Source: RPQJ01 sp963748985
Lineage (GTDB): Bacteria > Pseudomonadota > Gammaproteobacteria > Steroidobacterales > Steroidobacteraceae
DNA length: 64,000 nt
Assembly (NCBI GenBank): GCA_963748985.1
Contig: CAVVKQ010000001.1
Location: 310,001-374,000, forward strand
Direction: 5' to 3'
The notes under the pieces were generated by a model, which was not told where the DNA came from, did no database searches, and worked only from the letters and a program-made list of their open reading frames with translations. Below, in pieces: positions 30,182-38,301 of this stretch. A program made the position numbers and the translations under genes. Within the stretch, counting starts at the first letter, position 1; every line of letters starts with the position of its first letter.

Positions 30182-30311
30182 GAATCCGGTGATTCCTGGC
30201 AATTTTTCGGACCGCCTGCGGGCAGGGCTGTGGAATAATGCAGCCATTCCGCTGATCTCCTTTCACGAGCCGGGCTGACCCGGCTCCCACGCCTGACTCA
30301 CGAGCAACGCA

Positions 30312-31340
30312 ATGGAAGAAAACCGCAAGAAGGCCCTGGTCGCAGCGCTCGGCCAGATCGAGAAGCAGTTCGGCAAGGGCTCGGTCATGCGCCTTGGCGA
30401 CTCCAACAGCTACGACGTCGAAGTCGTCTCCACGGGCTCGCTCGGGCTCGATATCGCGCTCGGCGTCGGTGGCCTGCCGAAAGGCCGCGTCATCGAGATC
30501 TACGGGCCGGAATCTTCCGGCAAGACCACGCTCGCGCTCACCGTCGTCGCGCAGGTGCAGCGTAACGGCGGCACGGCCGCCTTCGTCGATGCCGAGCACG
30601 CGCTCGACCCTGCCTACGCCGAGAAACTTGGCGTGGACGTCAACGAGCTGCTCGTGTCGCAGCCGGACAACGGCGAGCAGGCGCTCGAGATCACCGACAT
30701 GCTGGTCCGCTCGAACGCGGTCGATATCGTCGTCGTCGATTCCGTCGCCGCACTCACGCCGAAGGCCGAAATCGAAGGCGAGATGGGCGACATGCAGATG
30801 GGCGCGCAGGCACGCCTCATGTCGCAAGCGCTGCGCAAGCTCACCGGCAACATCAAGCGCTCGAACACGATCGTCATCTTCATCAACCAGATCCGCATGA
30901 AGATCGGCGTGATGTTCGGCAATCCCGAGACCACCACTGGCGGCAACGCACTCAAGTTCTACGCGTCCGTCCGTCTCGACATCCGCCGCATCGGCGCGAT
31001 CAAGCAGGGCGAGGAAGTCGTCGGCAACCAGACGCGCGTCAAGGTCGTGAAGAACAAGGTCGCGCCACCGTTCCGCGAGGCCGAGTTCGAGATCATGTAC
31101 GGCGTCGGCATCTCGCGCGAAGGCGAGATCATCGAACTCGGCGTGGCACAGAGCATCATCGAGAAGTCCGGTTCGTGGTACGCCTACAAGGGCGAGCGCA
31201 TCGGCCAGGGCAAGGAAAACGTCCGTACGTACCTCACCCAGCACCCGGACACTGCGCGCGAAATCGAAACCGCCGTCCGGGCCAGGTTGCTGGTTCCGAA
31301 GAAGGGCGAGGCGGCCGCAGGTGAGGCGTCGGAAGCCTGA
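30312..31340 (+). CDS. recA: Recombinase RecA
   Basis: A 342-aa RecA with KKALVAALGQIEKQFGKGSV at the N-terminus, Walker A GPESSGKTT (about 66-74), Walker B IVVVDSVAAL, loop L2 region FINQIRMKIGVMFGNPETTTGG and a short acidic tail. It acts in homologous recombination and SOS induction. The 130-bp upstream gap shows no clear E. coli-type LexA box (CTGT-N8-ACAG), so SOS control cannot be confirmed. recX overlaps its 3' end by 20 nt. Confidence 0.98.
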   Translation: MEENRKKALVAALGQIEKQFGKGSVMRLGDSNSYDVEVVSTGSLGLDIALGVGGLPKGRVIEIYGPESSGKTTLALTVVAQVQRNGGTAAFVDAEHALDPAYAEKLGVDVNELLVSQPDNGEQALEITDMLVRSNAVDIVVVDSVAALTPKAEIEGEMGDMQMGAQARLMSQALRKLTGNIKRSNTIVIFINQIRMKIGVMFGNPETTTGGNALKFYASVRLDIRRIGAIKQGEEVVGNQTRVKVVKNKVAPPFREAEFEIMYGVGISREGEIIELGVAQSIIEKSGSWYAYKGERIGQGKENVRTYLTQHPDTAREIETAVRARLLVPKKGEAAAGEASEA

Positions 31341-31818
31341 GCCAGGGGCGGCGGCGGAGGCGGATCAACGCACCGTCCAGACCGCGGCCTACGCCTTGCT
31401 TGCGGGGCGTGACTTCAGCCGTCACGAACTGACCGAGCGCCTGCTCCGCAAGGGGTATGGCGCTGCAGTCGTCGAGGCGGCGGTGGCCGCCATCGTGCAG
31501 GAAGGTTTCCTGCGCGAAGAACGGTTTGCCGAACAGTTCGTTACCCAGCGTGCGGGGCGCGGACAGGGGCCGCTGCGCGTCCGCTCAGGTCTGCGCGAGC
31601 GCGGCGTCGAACCCGAAACGATCGACCAGGCACTCGACACAACGGCAACGGACTGGATCCAGACGGCCCGGGAAGCACGCCGTCGCAAGTTCGGGTTGTC
31701 ACCTCCAGCCGACTACCGTGAACGTGCAAAACAGGCACGCTTCCTCCAATATCGCGGGTTTTCTTCGGACCAGATCCGGGCCGCCCTTGGCCCCGGCGAC
31801 GATGACCCAGACTTATGA
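31321..31818 (+). CDS. recX: RecA regulator RecX
   Basis: A 165-aa helical-repeat protein that binds RecA filaments. The motifs ALLAGRDFSRHELTERLLRKG, FLREERFAEQFV and KQARFLQYRGFSSDQIRAAL are the three tandem RecX helical units. The GTG start at 31321 lies inside recA, so expression is coupled; alaS overlaps its stop by 4 nt. Confidence 0.92.
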   Translation: MRRRKPEPGAAAEADQRTVQTAAYALLAGRDFSRHELTERLLRKGYGAAVVEAAVAAIVQEGFLREERFAEQFVTQRAGRGQGPLRVRSGLRERGVEPETIDQALDTTATDWIQTAREARRRKFGLSPPADYRERAKQARFLQYRGFSSDQIRAALGPGDDDPDL

Positions 31819-34454
31819 CAAGCACGACCCAGGCTCCAGCCCGCTTCATGACCAGCGCGCAGCTGCGCGCGGCGTTCCTCGATTTTTTCAAGGATCGCGG
31901 CCACGCCGTCGTGCCGTCGAGCTCGCTCGTGCCCGGCAACGACCCGACGCTGCTCTTCACCAACGCGGGCATGGTCCAGTTCAAGGACCTCTTCCTCGGC
32001 AAGGAAAAGCGCAGCTACGTGCGTGCAGCGACGTCGCAGCGTTGCGTGCGTGCCGGCGGCAAGCACAACGACCTCGAGAATGTCGGTTACACGTCGCGGC
32101 ACCACACGTTCTTCGAGATGCTGGGCAACTTCAGTTTTGGCGACTACTTCAAGCAGGACGCGATCCGCTTCGCCTGGGATTTCATCACCGGCACGCTTGG
32201 CATTGCGCCATCGAAGCTCTGGGTCACCGTGTTCGACGAAGACGACGGCGCCGCTGAAATCTGGCTGAACGAAATCGGCGTCGACCCCGCGCGCCTGACG
32301 CGGATGGGTGCCAAGTCGAATTTCTGGGCGATGGGCGACACGGGCCCGTGCGGTCCGTGCACCGAAATCTTCTACGACCACGGTCCCGACGTAGCCGGCG
32401 GTCCGCCGGGTTCGCCCGACGAGGACGGCGATCGCTTCGTCGAGATCTGGAACCTCGTGTTCATGCAGTTCGACCGCGCGGCCGACGGCACGATGACGCC
32501 GCTGCCGAAGCCGTCGGTGGACACGGGGATGGGCCTGGAGCGTGTCTCGGCCGTCATGCAGGGTGTGCACAGCAATTACGAGATCGACCTGTTCCGCAAC
32601 CTGATCGCGGCGGCGGCGAAAGCCACGGTTACCACCGATCTCGCCTCGAACTCGCTGCGTGTAATTGCCGACCACGTGCGCGCCACGTCGTTCCTGATCG
32701 TTGACGGCGTGCTACCGTCGAATGAAGGCCGCGGCTACGTGCTGCGCCGGATCATGCGTCGCGCGATCCGCCATGGCTTCATGCTCGGCCAGCGCCAGCC
32801 GTTTTTCCACACGCTGGTGCGAACGCTCGAGCAGGAGATGGGTGCTGCTTATCCTGAGCTGACGGCACAGCGTGCGCACATCGAGAAGGTCATCCTGCAG
32901 GAGGAGGAACGTTTCGCCGAAACGCTGGCGCAGGGCATGACGTTGCTCGACACCGCGATCGGCACGCTCGGCGGCAAGCAGGAAATTCCAGGTGAGACCG
33001 TGTTCCGCCTCTACGACACCTACGGCTTCCCGGTCGACCTCACCAACGACATCGCGCGCGAGCGCGGTCTCTCGATCGACGAGCCGGGGTTCGAGGCCGC
33101 GATGAATGCGCAGCGCGCGATGTCGCGTGCCGCCAGCAAGTTCAACGTCGACCTGCGTGGCGACTTGAGTGTCGACAGCCACACTGCGTTCGTCGGCTAT
33201 GACGGCGAGACCGGCCAGGGTCGAGTCGTCGCGATATTCCGTGGCAAGGACGCCGTCACCGAACTGCAGGCGGGCGAGGAGGGCCAGGTCGTCCTCGACG
33301 TCACGCCGTTCTACGCCGAGAGTGGCGGCCAGGTAGGTGACGCCGGCAAACTCTCGACGCCCACTGCCCACTTTGCGGTCACGGACACACAGAAGCTCGG
33401 CAAGGCGCACGTCCACGTCGGCAAGCTTGCAGCCGGCACGCTGAAGGTTGGCGATACGGTTGTTGCAACGGTGGATGGCGTGCGCCGCGATGCTACCCGC
33501 GCGAATCACTCCGCCACGCACCTGCTGCACGCGGCGTTGCGCGAGGTCCTGGGTATGCACGTCACGCAGAAGGGCTCACTGGTCGCACCCGATCGCCTGC
33601 GTTTCGATTTCTCGCATTATTCGGGAGTCACGCCTGAAGAGTTGCAGCGGGTCGAGGCGATCGTGAATGCGGAAGTGCGCAAGAACGCCGACACCGAAAC
33701 CAATGTCATGGATTTCGACGCCGCGGTGGCCGCGGGGGCGATGGCGCTGTTCGGCGAGAAGTACGAAGACAAGGTGCGCGTGCTGCGCATCGGTTCCTAT
33801 TCGACCGAACTCTGCGGTGGCACCCATGTGCGCCGCGCCGGCGACATCGGCCTGTTCAAGATCGTGAGCGAAGGCGGCGTTGCAGCCGGCGTGCGACGCA
33901 TCGAAGCGGTCACAGGCGAGGGCGCTTACCAGCACGTGGTCGAAACAGACCACAAGCTGCGCGACGTGGCTGGACTCGTTCGTGGCTCGCGCGACGACGT
34001 CGAAGACAAGGTCAGGCAGTTGCTCGACCGCGCACGCCGCATGGAAAAAGAGATCGCGCAGTTGAAGGAAAAGCTGGCGAGCGGCAGCGGTCGCGACATG
34101 GCAGCCGAAGCGTTGACAATCGGCAACGGCGTGAAGCTCGTCGCCGCAAGCGTCGAAGGCGCGGATGCTGCCGCACTGCGCACGGCCGTGGATCAGCTTA
34201 AGAACAAGCTCGGCAGCGCGATAATCGTGCTGGGTTCATCCGCAGGCGAAGACAAAGTGGCGCTCATTGCGGGCGTCACGGACGACCTCACGGCGCGTGT
34301 GAAGGCGGGCGACATCGTCAATCACGTGGCGAAGCAGGTTGGCGGCAAGGGCGGCGGTCGCGCCGATCTCGCGCAGGCCGGTGGCACGCAACCGGGCAAC
34401 CTTGCCGCTGCGCTGAAGGGCTTGGCGGCATGGCTCGCTCCGCAAGTGTCCTGA
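31815..34454 (+). CDS. alaS: Alanyl-tRNA synthetase
   Basis: This 879-aa class II enzyme has the N-terminal catalytic domain (FTNAGMVQFKDLFLG; RHHTFFEMLGNFSFGDYF), the editing domain with the zinc-binding pattern NHSATHLLH...CGGTHVRRAGDIG, and a C-terminal oligomerisation/C-Ala region (GGGRADLAQAGG). The ATG at 31815 overlaps the recX stop; a second ATG at 31848 (MTSAQLRAAF) matches family starts equally well. The recA-recX-alaS-csrA order is conserved in gammaproteobacteria. Confidence 0.97.
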   Translation: MTSTTQAPARFMTSAQLRAAFLDFFKDRGHAVVPSSSLVPGNDPTLLFTNAGMVQFKDLFLGKEKRSYVRAATSQRCVRAGGKHNDLENVGYTSRHHTFFEMLGNFSFGDYFKQDAIRFAWDFITGTLGIAPSKLWVTVFDEDDGAAEIWLNEIGVDPARLTRMGAKSNFWAMGDTGPCGPCTEIFYDHGPDVAGGPPGSPDEDGDRFVEIWNLVFMQFDRAADGTMTPLPKPSVDTGMGLERVSAVMQGVHSNYEIDLFRNLIAAAAKATVTTDLASNSLRVIADHVRATSFLIVDGVLPSNEGRGYVLRRIMRRAIRHGFMLGQRQPFFHTLVRTLEQEMGAAYPELTAQRAHIEKVILQEEERFAETLAQGMTLLDTAIGTLGGKQEIPGETVFRLYDTYGFPVDLTNDIARERGLSIDEPGFEAAMNAQRAMSRAASKFNVDLRGDLSVDSHTAFVGYDGETGQGRVVAIFRGKDAVTELQAGEEGQVVLDVTPFYAESGGQVGDAGKLSTPTAHFAVTDTQKLGKAHVHVGKLAAGTLKVGDTVVATVDGVRRDATRANHSATHLLHAALREVLGMHVTQKGSLVAPDRLRFDFSHYSGVTPEELQRVEAIVNAEVRKNADTETNVMDFDAAVAAGAMALFGEKYEDKVRVLRIGSYSTELCGGTHVRRAGDIGLFKIVSEGGVAAGVRRIEAVTGEGAYQHVVETDHKLRDVAGLVRGSRDDVEDKVRQLLDRARRMEKEIAQLKEKLASGSGRDMAAEALTIGNGVKLVAASVEGADAAALRTAVDQLKNKLGSAIIVLGSSAGEDKVALIAGVTDDLTARVKAGDIVNHVAKQVGGKGGGRADLAQAGGTQPGNLAAALKGLAAWLAPQVS

Positions 34455-34700
34455 TGCGCTGACGTTTCGCTCATTGCGCGGGCACGATTCGAAAGCCGTT
34501 TCTTTGGATGAGAAAGAAAATTTTGCATCCAGAATGGCCGAATCGCGGGTGAGCCCTTACTGACTTTTATCCGCGCGCGGCGTATCGTGCGCCCACGGAA
34601 AAGTCATGCATTTTTATGCACATACGCTGCCGCATGTGGATTCCGGGATGAAGGGACTCAAGTCCTGCGCGTACTCAGCCAGGCTGACCAGGAGATCTGC
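34455..34700 (+). promoter_or_regulatory. Intergenic leader of csrA
   Basis: This 246-bp gap has no ORF of note. It is locally A/T-rich near 34510-34525 and 34605-34620. The last 70 bp contain several GGA triplets (GTGGATTCC, CGGGATG, CCAGGAGATC), the last one being the ribosome-binding site. CsrA binds such GGA sites, so autoregulation is plausible but inferred. Confidence 0.4.
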
Positions 34701-34964
34701 ATGTTGATACTCACGCGACGCGTAGGTGAGACCGTCATGATCGGTAACGACGTGACCGTCACCATACTTGGCGTAAAGGGCAACCAGGTGCGCGTCGGCG
34801 TCAACGCGCCGCGTGACGTTGCAGTGCACCGCGAAGAGATCTTCGAGCGCATCAAGCGCGAAGAACAGGACGGGAGCGGCACGACGTCGGTGCGTCCGGC
34901 CGCTGTGCGCTCGAACGGCAACGGCCATGCCGCCAATGGCATGGATAGCGAACCGTATCCCTGA
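34701..34964 (+). CDS. csrA: Carbon storage regulator CsrA with extended tail
   Basis: The first 60 residues (MLILTRRVGETVMIGN, VTILGVKGNQVRVGVNAP, VHREEIFERIKREE) are a standard CsrA dimer subunit, a post-transcriptional mRNA-binding regulator; Arg in VHREEI is the RNA-contact residue. The ATG at 34701 follows AGGAG. The protein is 87 aa rather than about 61, with a Ser/Thr/Asn-rich, probably disordered tail (SGTTSVRPAAVRSNGNGHAA). Confidence 0.95.
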   Translation: MLILTRRVGETVMIGNDVTVTILGVKGNQVRVGVNAPRDVAVHREEIFERIKREEQDGSGTTSVRPAAVRSNGNGHAANGMDSEPYP

Positions 34965-35011
34965 ACCGAGAACCCCTGCGTCCGCTGACTGGCCATTTTC
35001 CGGCCCCAAGC

Positions 35012-35040
35012 TTTACGGGGCGGCTCCGGACGTTTATCCT
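35012..35040 (+). promoter_or_regulatory. tRNA operon promoter
   Basis: TTTACG (35012-35017) and TATCCT (35035-35040) are separated by exactly 17 nt and lie 20 nt upstream of tRNA-Ser. Confidence 0.6.
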
Positions 35041-35059
35041 TCGCGGCTCTCCTAAAAAC

Positions 35060-35150
35060 GGAGAGATGGCCGAGTGGTCGAAGGCGCGCCCCTGCTAAGG
35101 GCGTAAGGGTCAAAAGCCCTTCGAGGGTTCGAATCCCTCTCTCTCCGCCA
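35060..35150 (+). tRNA. tRNA-Ser (anticodon GCT)
   Basis: The gene is 91 nt with encoded CCA. The acceptor GGAGAGA (35060-35066) pairs with TCTCTCC (35140-35146). The anticodon loop CTGCTAA has GCT at 35094-35096. A long variable arm (GTAAGGGTCAAAAGCCCTTC region) and a GGTTCGAATCC T-loop fit a type II serine tRNA reading AGC/AGU. Confidence 0.97.
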
Positions 35151-35163
35151 GGACATTCATAAC

Positions 35164-35240
35164 GCGCCCGTAGCTCAGTTGGATAGAGCGTCTGGCTACG
35201 AACCAGAAGGTCGGGAGTTCGAATCTCTCCGGGCGCACCA
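35164..35240 (+). tRNA. tRNA-Arg (anticodon ACG)
   Basis: The gene is 77 nt with encoded CCA. The acceptor GCGCCCG (35164-35170) pairs with CGGGCGC (35230-35236). The anticodon loop CTACGAA has ACG at 35198-35200 (A34 expected to become inosine). The 3' 18 nt of the gene plus 2 flanking bases are duplicated at 35434-35453. Confidence 0.97.
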
Positions 35241-35242
35241 GT
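35223..35242 (+). repeat. att-like direct repeat, copy 1 (tRNA-Arg 3' end)
   Basis: The 20-bp sequence ATCTCTCCGGGCGCACCAGT covers the T-stem, acceptor and CCA of tRNA-Arg plus 2 nt. It recurs exactly at 35434-35453. Confidence 0.8.
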
Positions 35243-35290
35243 GAAATGGAAAAGGGGTCTTGCGAAAGCAGGACCCCTTTTTCATTTCAC
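35241..35290 (+). terminator. Rho-independent terminator after the tRNA pair
   Basis: A long near-perfect stem (GTGAAATG-AAAAGGGGTC ... GACCCCTTTTT-CATTTCAC) with a small GAAA loop and a T-run within the right arm immediately follows tRNA-Arg. Confidence 0.85.
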
Positions 35291-35433
35291 ACGTTTGTCT
35301 ACGGAGAGCCTTGAGAACTCCCGACGTCGTCGGGAGGTCGACAACCACGCGCAGCGTGGTTGGACGTTGTCGATTCGCGGCAGCGCATCGGCAACGGTCC
35401 CAACGGGACGGCCAGTAGCGGAGCGGGGCCGCC

Positions 35434-35453
35434 ATCTCTCCGGGCGCACCAGT
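35434..35453 (+). repeat. att-like direct repeat, copy 2
   Basis: An exact copy of the tRNA-Arg 3' end, 211 bp downstream of copy 1. Such partial tRNA duplications are the usual scar of tyrosine-recombinase integration. The 210 bp between the copies contain short inverted repeats (AACCACGC...GCGTGGTT; CCGACGTCGTCGG) but no gene. The DNA beyond copy 2 is less GC-rich and carries three accessory genes. No integrase is in view. Confidence 0.75.
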
Positions 35454-35555
35454 AAATCTGCGGTCCCTCGCTTTACGCGGGGTGCACCGCGGGGTTCTCG
35501 TGGACCCGCGCCTGGCTCGACTCGTCGCGCAAAACCCAGATCTTGGGATCAGCCT

Positions 35556-36341
35556 TTACGCGGTCGGCGTATGTTGAGGCGGCCCTGTCCAACGAAAGCA
35601 CTGCACTATCTCGTGAAGCAGCTCGGACAGCGACTGAACAGACCTGACGGAGATCTCCACCTCGCCATAGTGCCCGTCGGCCATGGTGCATCCAAATCGA
35701 TTGCCGATCAGTGCGTCAAGCACGAGCGCACCGCCCGGCGCGTTGACAAGGAAATTTTCGACCGGTTGGAGTACGAGCGGCCTTGGACTCCTGCCGGCAC
35801 CCAATCCACGGGAGCGGTCTTCAAGATGCTGCACGGTGTTGCGGACTCCGCGAACATCCGGAAACAGGAGGCTAAACTCCTCCGACAGTTCTGCGACACG
35901 CGCCGGCACTCCATGTTCCTTAGCTAGAACGATCAGTAGCTTGTCGAACCCGTCCAGAGCGTAAACAAATGCGCGGGCGACTATGGTGGTCACATTGATC
36001 TCGAGTTCGCGAGGCACATGCCCCCTAGCCCACTTCTCTCGTTTGAAGCGCAACTCCGCCTCGCACGAAACGCGACACAAGGCGTCCCCCGACATTTCCG
36101 AACCCAACTCCGCTGCGACCTGTCTTCGAATGTGGGCGCGACGATCCGCGTCGGCCGCCCATTGTTCAGTGTTGCCCTGTGCGTGCCGACGACCTACAGC
36201 CTCTTCGAAAAGATTTAAGGCGGCATTTGCCTCGAAGAACCGACTCTGAAGTCCGTGGAGGATCCTTTCAATCTTCCACGACTGATCCCGTTCCTCCCAA
36301 TCCAGGCGACTGCCAGGAGTCGTAACTTCAAAGATGTGCAT
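35556..36341 (-). CDS. Accessory protein with a HEPN-type Rx4H motif (candidate defence RNase)
   Basis: A 261-aa soluble protein from the ATG at 36341. I do not recognise a named family. It is mainly helical with a central region FVYALDGFDKLLIVLAKEHG. Further on, the sequence RGVRNTVQHLED contains R-N-x3-H, the catalytic pattern of HEPN ribonucleases (polar residue after Arg). Base composition is clearly lower in GC than the flanking housekeeping genes. It points the same way as the AbiC-like gene upstream (38 bp gap), so the two may be co-transcribed. HEPN assignment is by motif only and moderately sure; RNase activity is inference. Confidence 0.6.
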   Translation of the reverse strand: MHIFEVTTPGSRLDWEERDQSWKIERILHGLQSRFFEANAALNLFEEAVGRRHAQGNTEQWAADADRRAHIRRQVAAELGSEMSGDALCRVSCEAELRFKREKWARGHVPRELEINVTTIVARAFVYALDGFDKLLIVLAKEHGVPARVAELSEEFSLLFPDVRGVRNTVQHLEDRSRGLGAGRSPRPLVLQPVENFLVNAPGGALVLDALIGNRFGCTMADGHYGEVEISVRSVQSLSELLHEIVQCFRWTGPPQHTPTA

Positions 36342-36379
36342 AGCTTTCTGCCTTCGCCGCGAGCACCTCGATCCGCTCG

Positions 36380-37228
36380 CTAGACTACGCTCATGCGTCT
36401 TTGGTCATAGCTCATGATTGCGGTCGACTCGTACGCCGAAGACTCTCGATGGCTCGGGTGCAATAGCTCAGCGGTTGGTACGTGCTTCAGGATGCCGTAC
36501 CTATTGATGAGCGGAGCGAAGCCTTCTGCGCCTTCACCAGTCGTCCCATTGTAAAAGAGCAAAAGCAACTCGTACTTCGACAATTGCGCACGTGCAATGT
36601 TGGCGTAGTGGACCTTCTGGTGCTCGCTTAGATCGCTTGTGTGCACGAACTTGAATACGTGAAACAGCAAACGAAGATATTGCCCCAATTCAGCTTCGTG
36701 TTCTTTATACAAAGCTGCGTACAAGGTCGACGCGACTTGCAGGCTTTGCGGCGTATCCGGAATCTCATACTCGTCGTATTTACGCTTCAAGCTACGATAA
36801 AACATTTGAAACGCAGAACGCCCCTGAAAGTCAGTTTCGCGCGGTGGCGTCGTACTGAGCGCATAGAAATACTTCGGCCGAACTTCTATCGCTTTGAGGG
36901 CGTCGTCGAATCGCTGCAGCATCTGGAAAAATGTCGAATCGAAATTCTGTTGCCGCGATGCACGAAACTCAATTGTCTGCAGCCGCAGTGTTGCGATCAC
37001 CGCCAGCAGTCCAAGAAAGCTCAGAATCGGCCCAAGGGCTCCACCGAAGAAGTCACCGAAGTGCCCCCACCTCGCCGAGTCGACCTCCAGGTTTCCGTGG
37101 AATTGGGTCAAATAAATCGTTAGAAATAATAAGATGGCGCCTATGCCAACCGCGATTAAGCCGTAGATGATTCGGCCAAACCATCTCTCTTGGTGCTTAA
37201 AATTCGCAGGTAACAAGGGGCGCTCCAC
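36380..37228 (-). CDS. Putative phage abortive-infection protein, AbiC type
   Basis: A 282-aa protein from a GTG at 37228. Two N-terminal membrane helices (IIYGLIAVGIGAILLFLTIY and LGPILSFLGLLAVIATL) flank WGHFGDFFGGALGP. The cytoplasmic part has LGQYLRLLFHVFKFV, then HYANIARAQLSKYELLLLFY and APLINRYGILKH. This is the arrangement I know from the putative AbiC family (PF16872), in which the membrane pair plus the RAQLS-YELLLLFYN block is diagnostic. Such proteins are linked to phage exclusion, mechanism unknown. It lies between two Rx4H proteins in a tRNA-adjacent, lower-GC island. Confidence 0.78.
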   Translation of the reverse strand: MERPLLPANFKHQERWFGRIIYGLIAVGIGAILLFLTIYLTQFHGNLEVDSARWGHFGDFFGGALGPILSFLGLLAVIATLRLQTIEFRASRQQNFDSTFFQMLQRFDDALKAIEVRPKYFYALSTTPPRETDFQGRSAFQMFYRSLKRKYDEYEIPDTPQSLQVASTLYAALYKEHEAELGQYLRLLFHVFKFVHTSDLSEHQKVHYANIARAQLSKYELLLLFYNGTTGEGAEGFAPLINRYGILKHVPTAELLHPSHRESSAYESTAIMSYDQRRMSVV

Positions 37229-37363
37229 GACGCACGAATTGCAGCATGTACCCGCTCAATCACAACACGTCAAGTGGAAGAGCCAAGCCAGCGTCGATCG
37301 CTGCGGGTCGACGCGACGACATATTGCCCAGCATCCTCCGCCCAACTGTTTCAAGAGCGTCGA

Positions 37364-37939
37364 ATGCCTAAGATTACGTCCGCACGTCCAAAGATCGAGT
37401 TCACGGCGCAGAGCCGAAATGTCATGGCGCTACTGCACATGTACGAACAGCTGGACTCCTCTCGAAGGAAGGCCTACGAGTTGTTGCCCATTATCGTGTT
37501 TGCAGGGTTTGCGATCGAGTCATATCTGAACTCTCTCGGAGCGAGGCGTCTTCCGATCTGGGATGAATTGGAACGATTGCCTTGGCGGAAGAAGATCTCG
37601 ATCCTTCATAAGTCAACCAACAACACCGCGACCTGGAGCGAAGACCCGCTGCAGTTCGCGACAGAGATCTTTAGTATTCGTGACCGCTTGGCCCACGGTA
37701 AGCCCGAGTTAGTTTTCGGTCCCGAGTTTGTGGAAGTAGATGCTGCGAGCGCTTTGCTGCACAGTGGGCGACTGGAACCAGACTGGTACCTCAAGATAAC
37801 AAGTCAGTGGGTGCGCGATACAAGACCTCGTTTTGAACGGCTGATGGCTTACCTCGCAGCGCTGTACCGTCTAGACGCGGACGACTACCTACATGTCGCG
37901 TCACCTAGTATCGAAGTCAAAGTGGAACACCGTTCTTAG
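37364..37939 (+). CDS. HEPN-domain-like protein with Rx4H motif
   Basis: A 191-aa protein (ATG 37364; a GTG at 37274 in the same frame would add 30 residues with no obvious fold). Helix-rich, with KAYELLPIIVFAGFAIESYL, a pattern seen in AbiV/RiboL-PSP-like HEPN proteins, and SIRDRLAHGKPEL, in which R-D-x3-H fits the HEPN Rx4-6H catalytic motif. It diverges from the AbiC-like gene with a 135-bp gap that would hold both promoters. Possible toxin or effector; activity is inferred only. Confidence 0.65.
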   Translation: MPKITSARPKIEFTAQSRNVMALLHMYEQLDSSRRKAYELLPIIVFAGFAIESYLNSLGARRLPIWDELERLPWRKKISILHKSTNNTATWSEDPLQFATEIFSIRDRLAHGKPELVFGPEFVEVDAASALLHSGRLEPDWYLKITSQWVRDTRPRFERLMAYLAALYRLDADDYLHVASPSIEVKVEHRS

Positions 37940-38301
37940 GCATCGCTGAGTGGTCTGGTCACAGCGACTCGAATGGACAGGCGACTCTTTCCGGTTACTG
38001 GGTGTGAACAGGCGGTGAAATTTGACCAAGATTGTGGCCCATCACGCGTCGAAGACTAACCAGGGTTCAAGCGGCATTTCTCAATGAGAATCGTGGGCTT
38101 GTCTCTTTTGTCGCATGGTCAACACTGGACGCCGGAAGCTGGTCAGTCCTCGACGCCGGTTCACAGTCCGTGGGACCTGAGCGACAGTTTTGACAACTGT
38201 GCCGCCTGCTGCGGAAGGCCGAGATGGTGGAAGATTCGCAGTTAGCGTAAGGTTTTCGACGGATAGAGAGCGTCTATCGGCGTCAATAATAAGGGACCGT
38301 C
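37940..38301. other. Intergenic region without a recognised gene
   Basis: I see no convincing ORF, RNA or repeat in these 360 bp. They mark the return from lower-GC island DNA to the chromosomal average. A GGGA just before 38302 may serve the next gene. Confidence 0.5.

Noticed and set aside
30182..30311. LexA box upstream of recA
   Set aside because: No CTGT-N8-ACAG or close variant seen; a lineage-specific LexA motif cannot be excluded.
29952..31244. Minus-strand open frame of 430 codons
   Set aside because: Antisense to recA and thpR; Asp/His/Arg-rich shadow.
35196..35435. Minus-strand 79-codon frame containing ARRDSNSRPSGS
   Set aside because: This peptide is the well-known false translation of the reverse strand of a tRNA gene.
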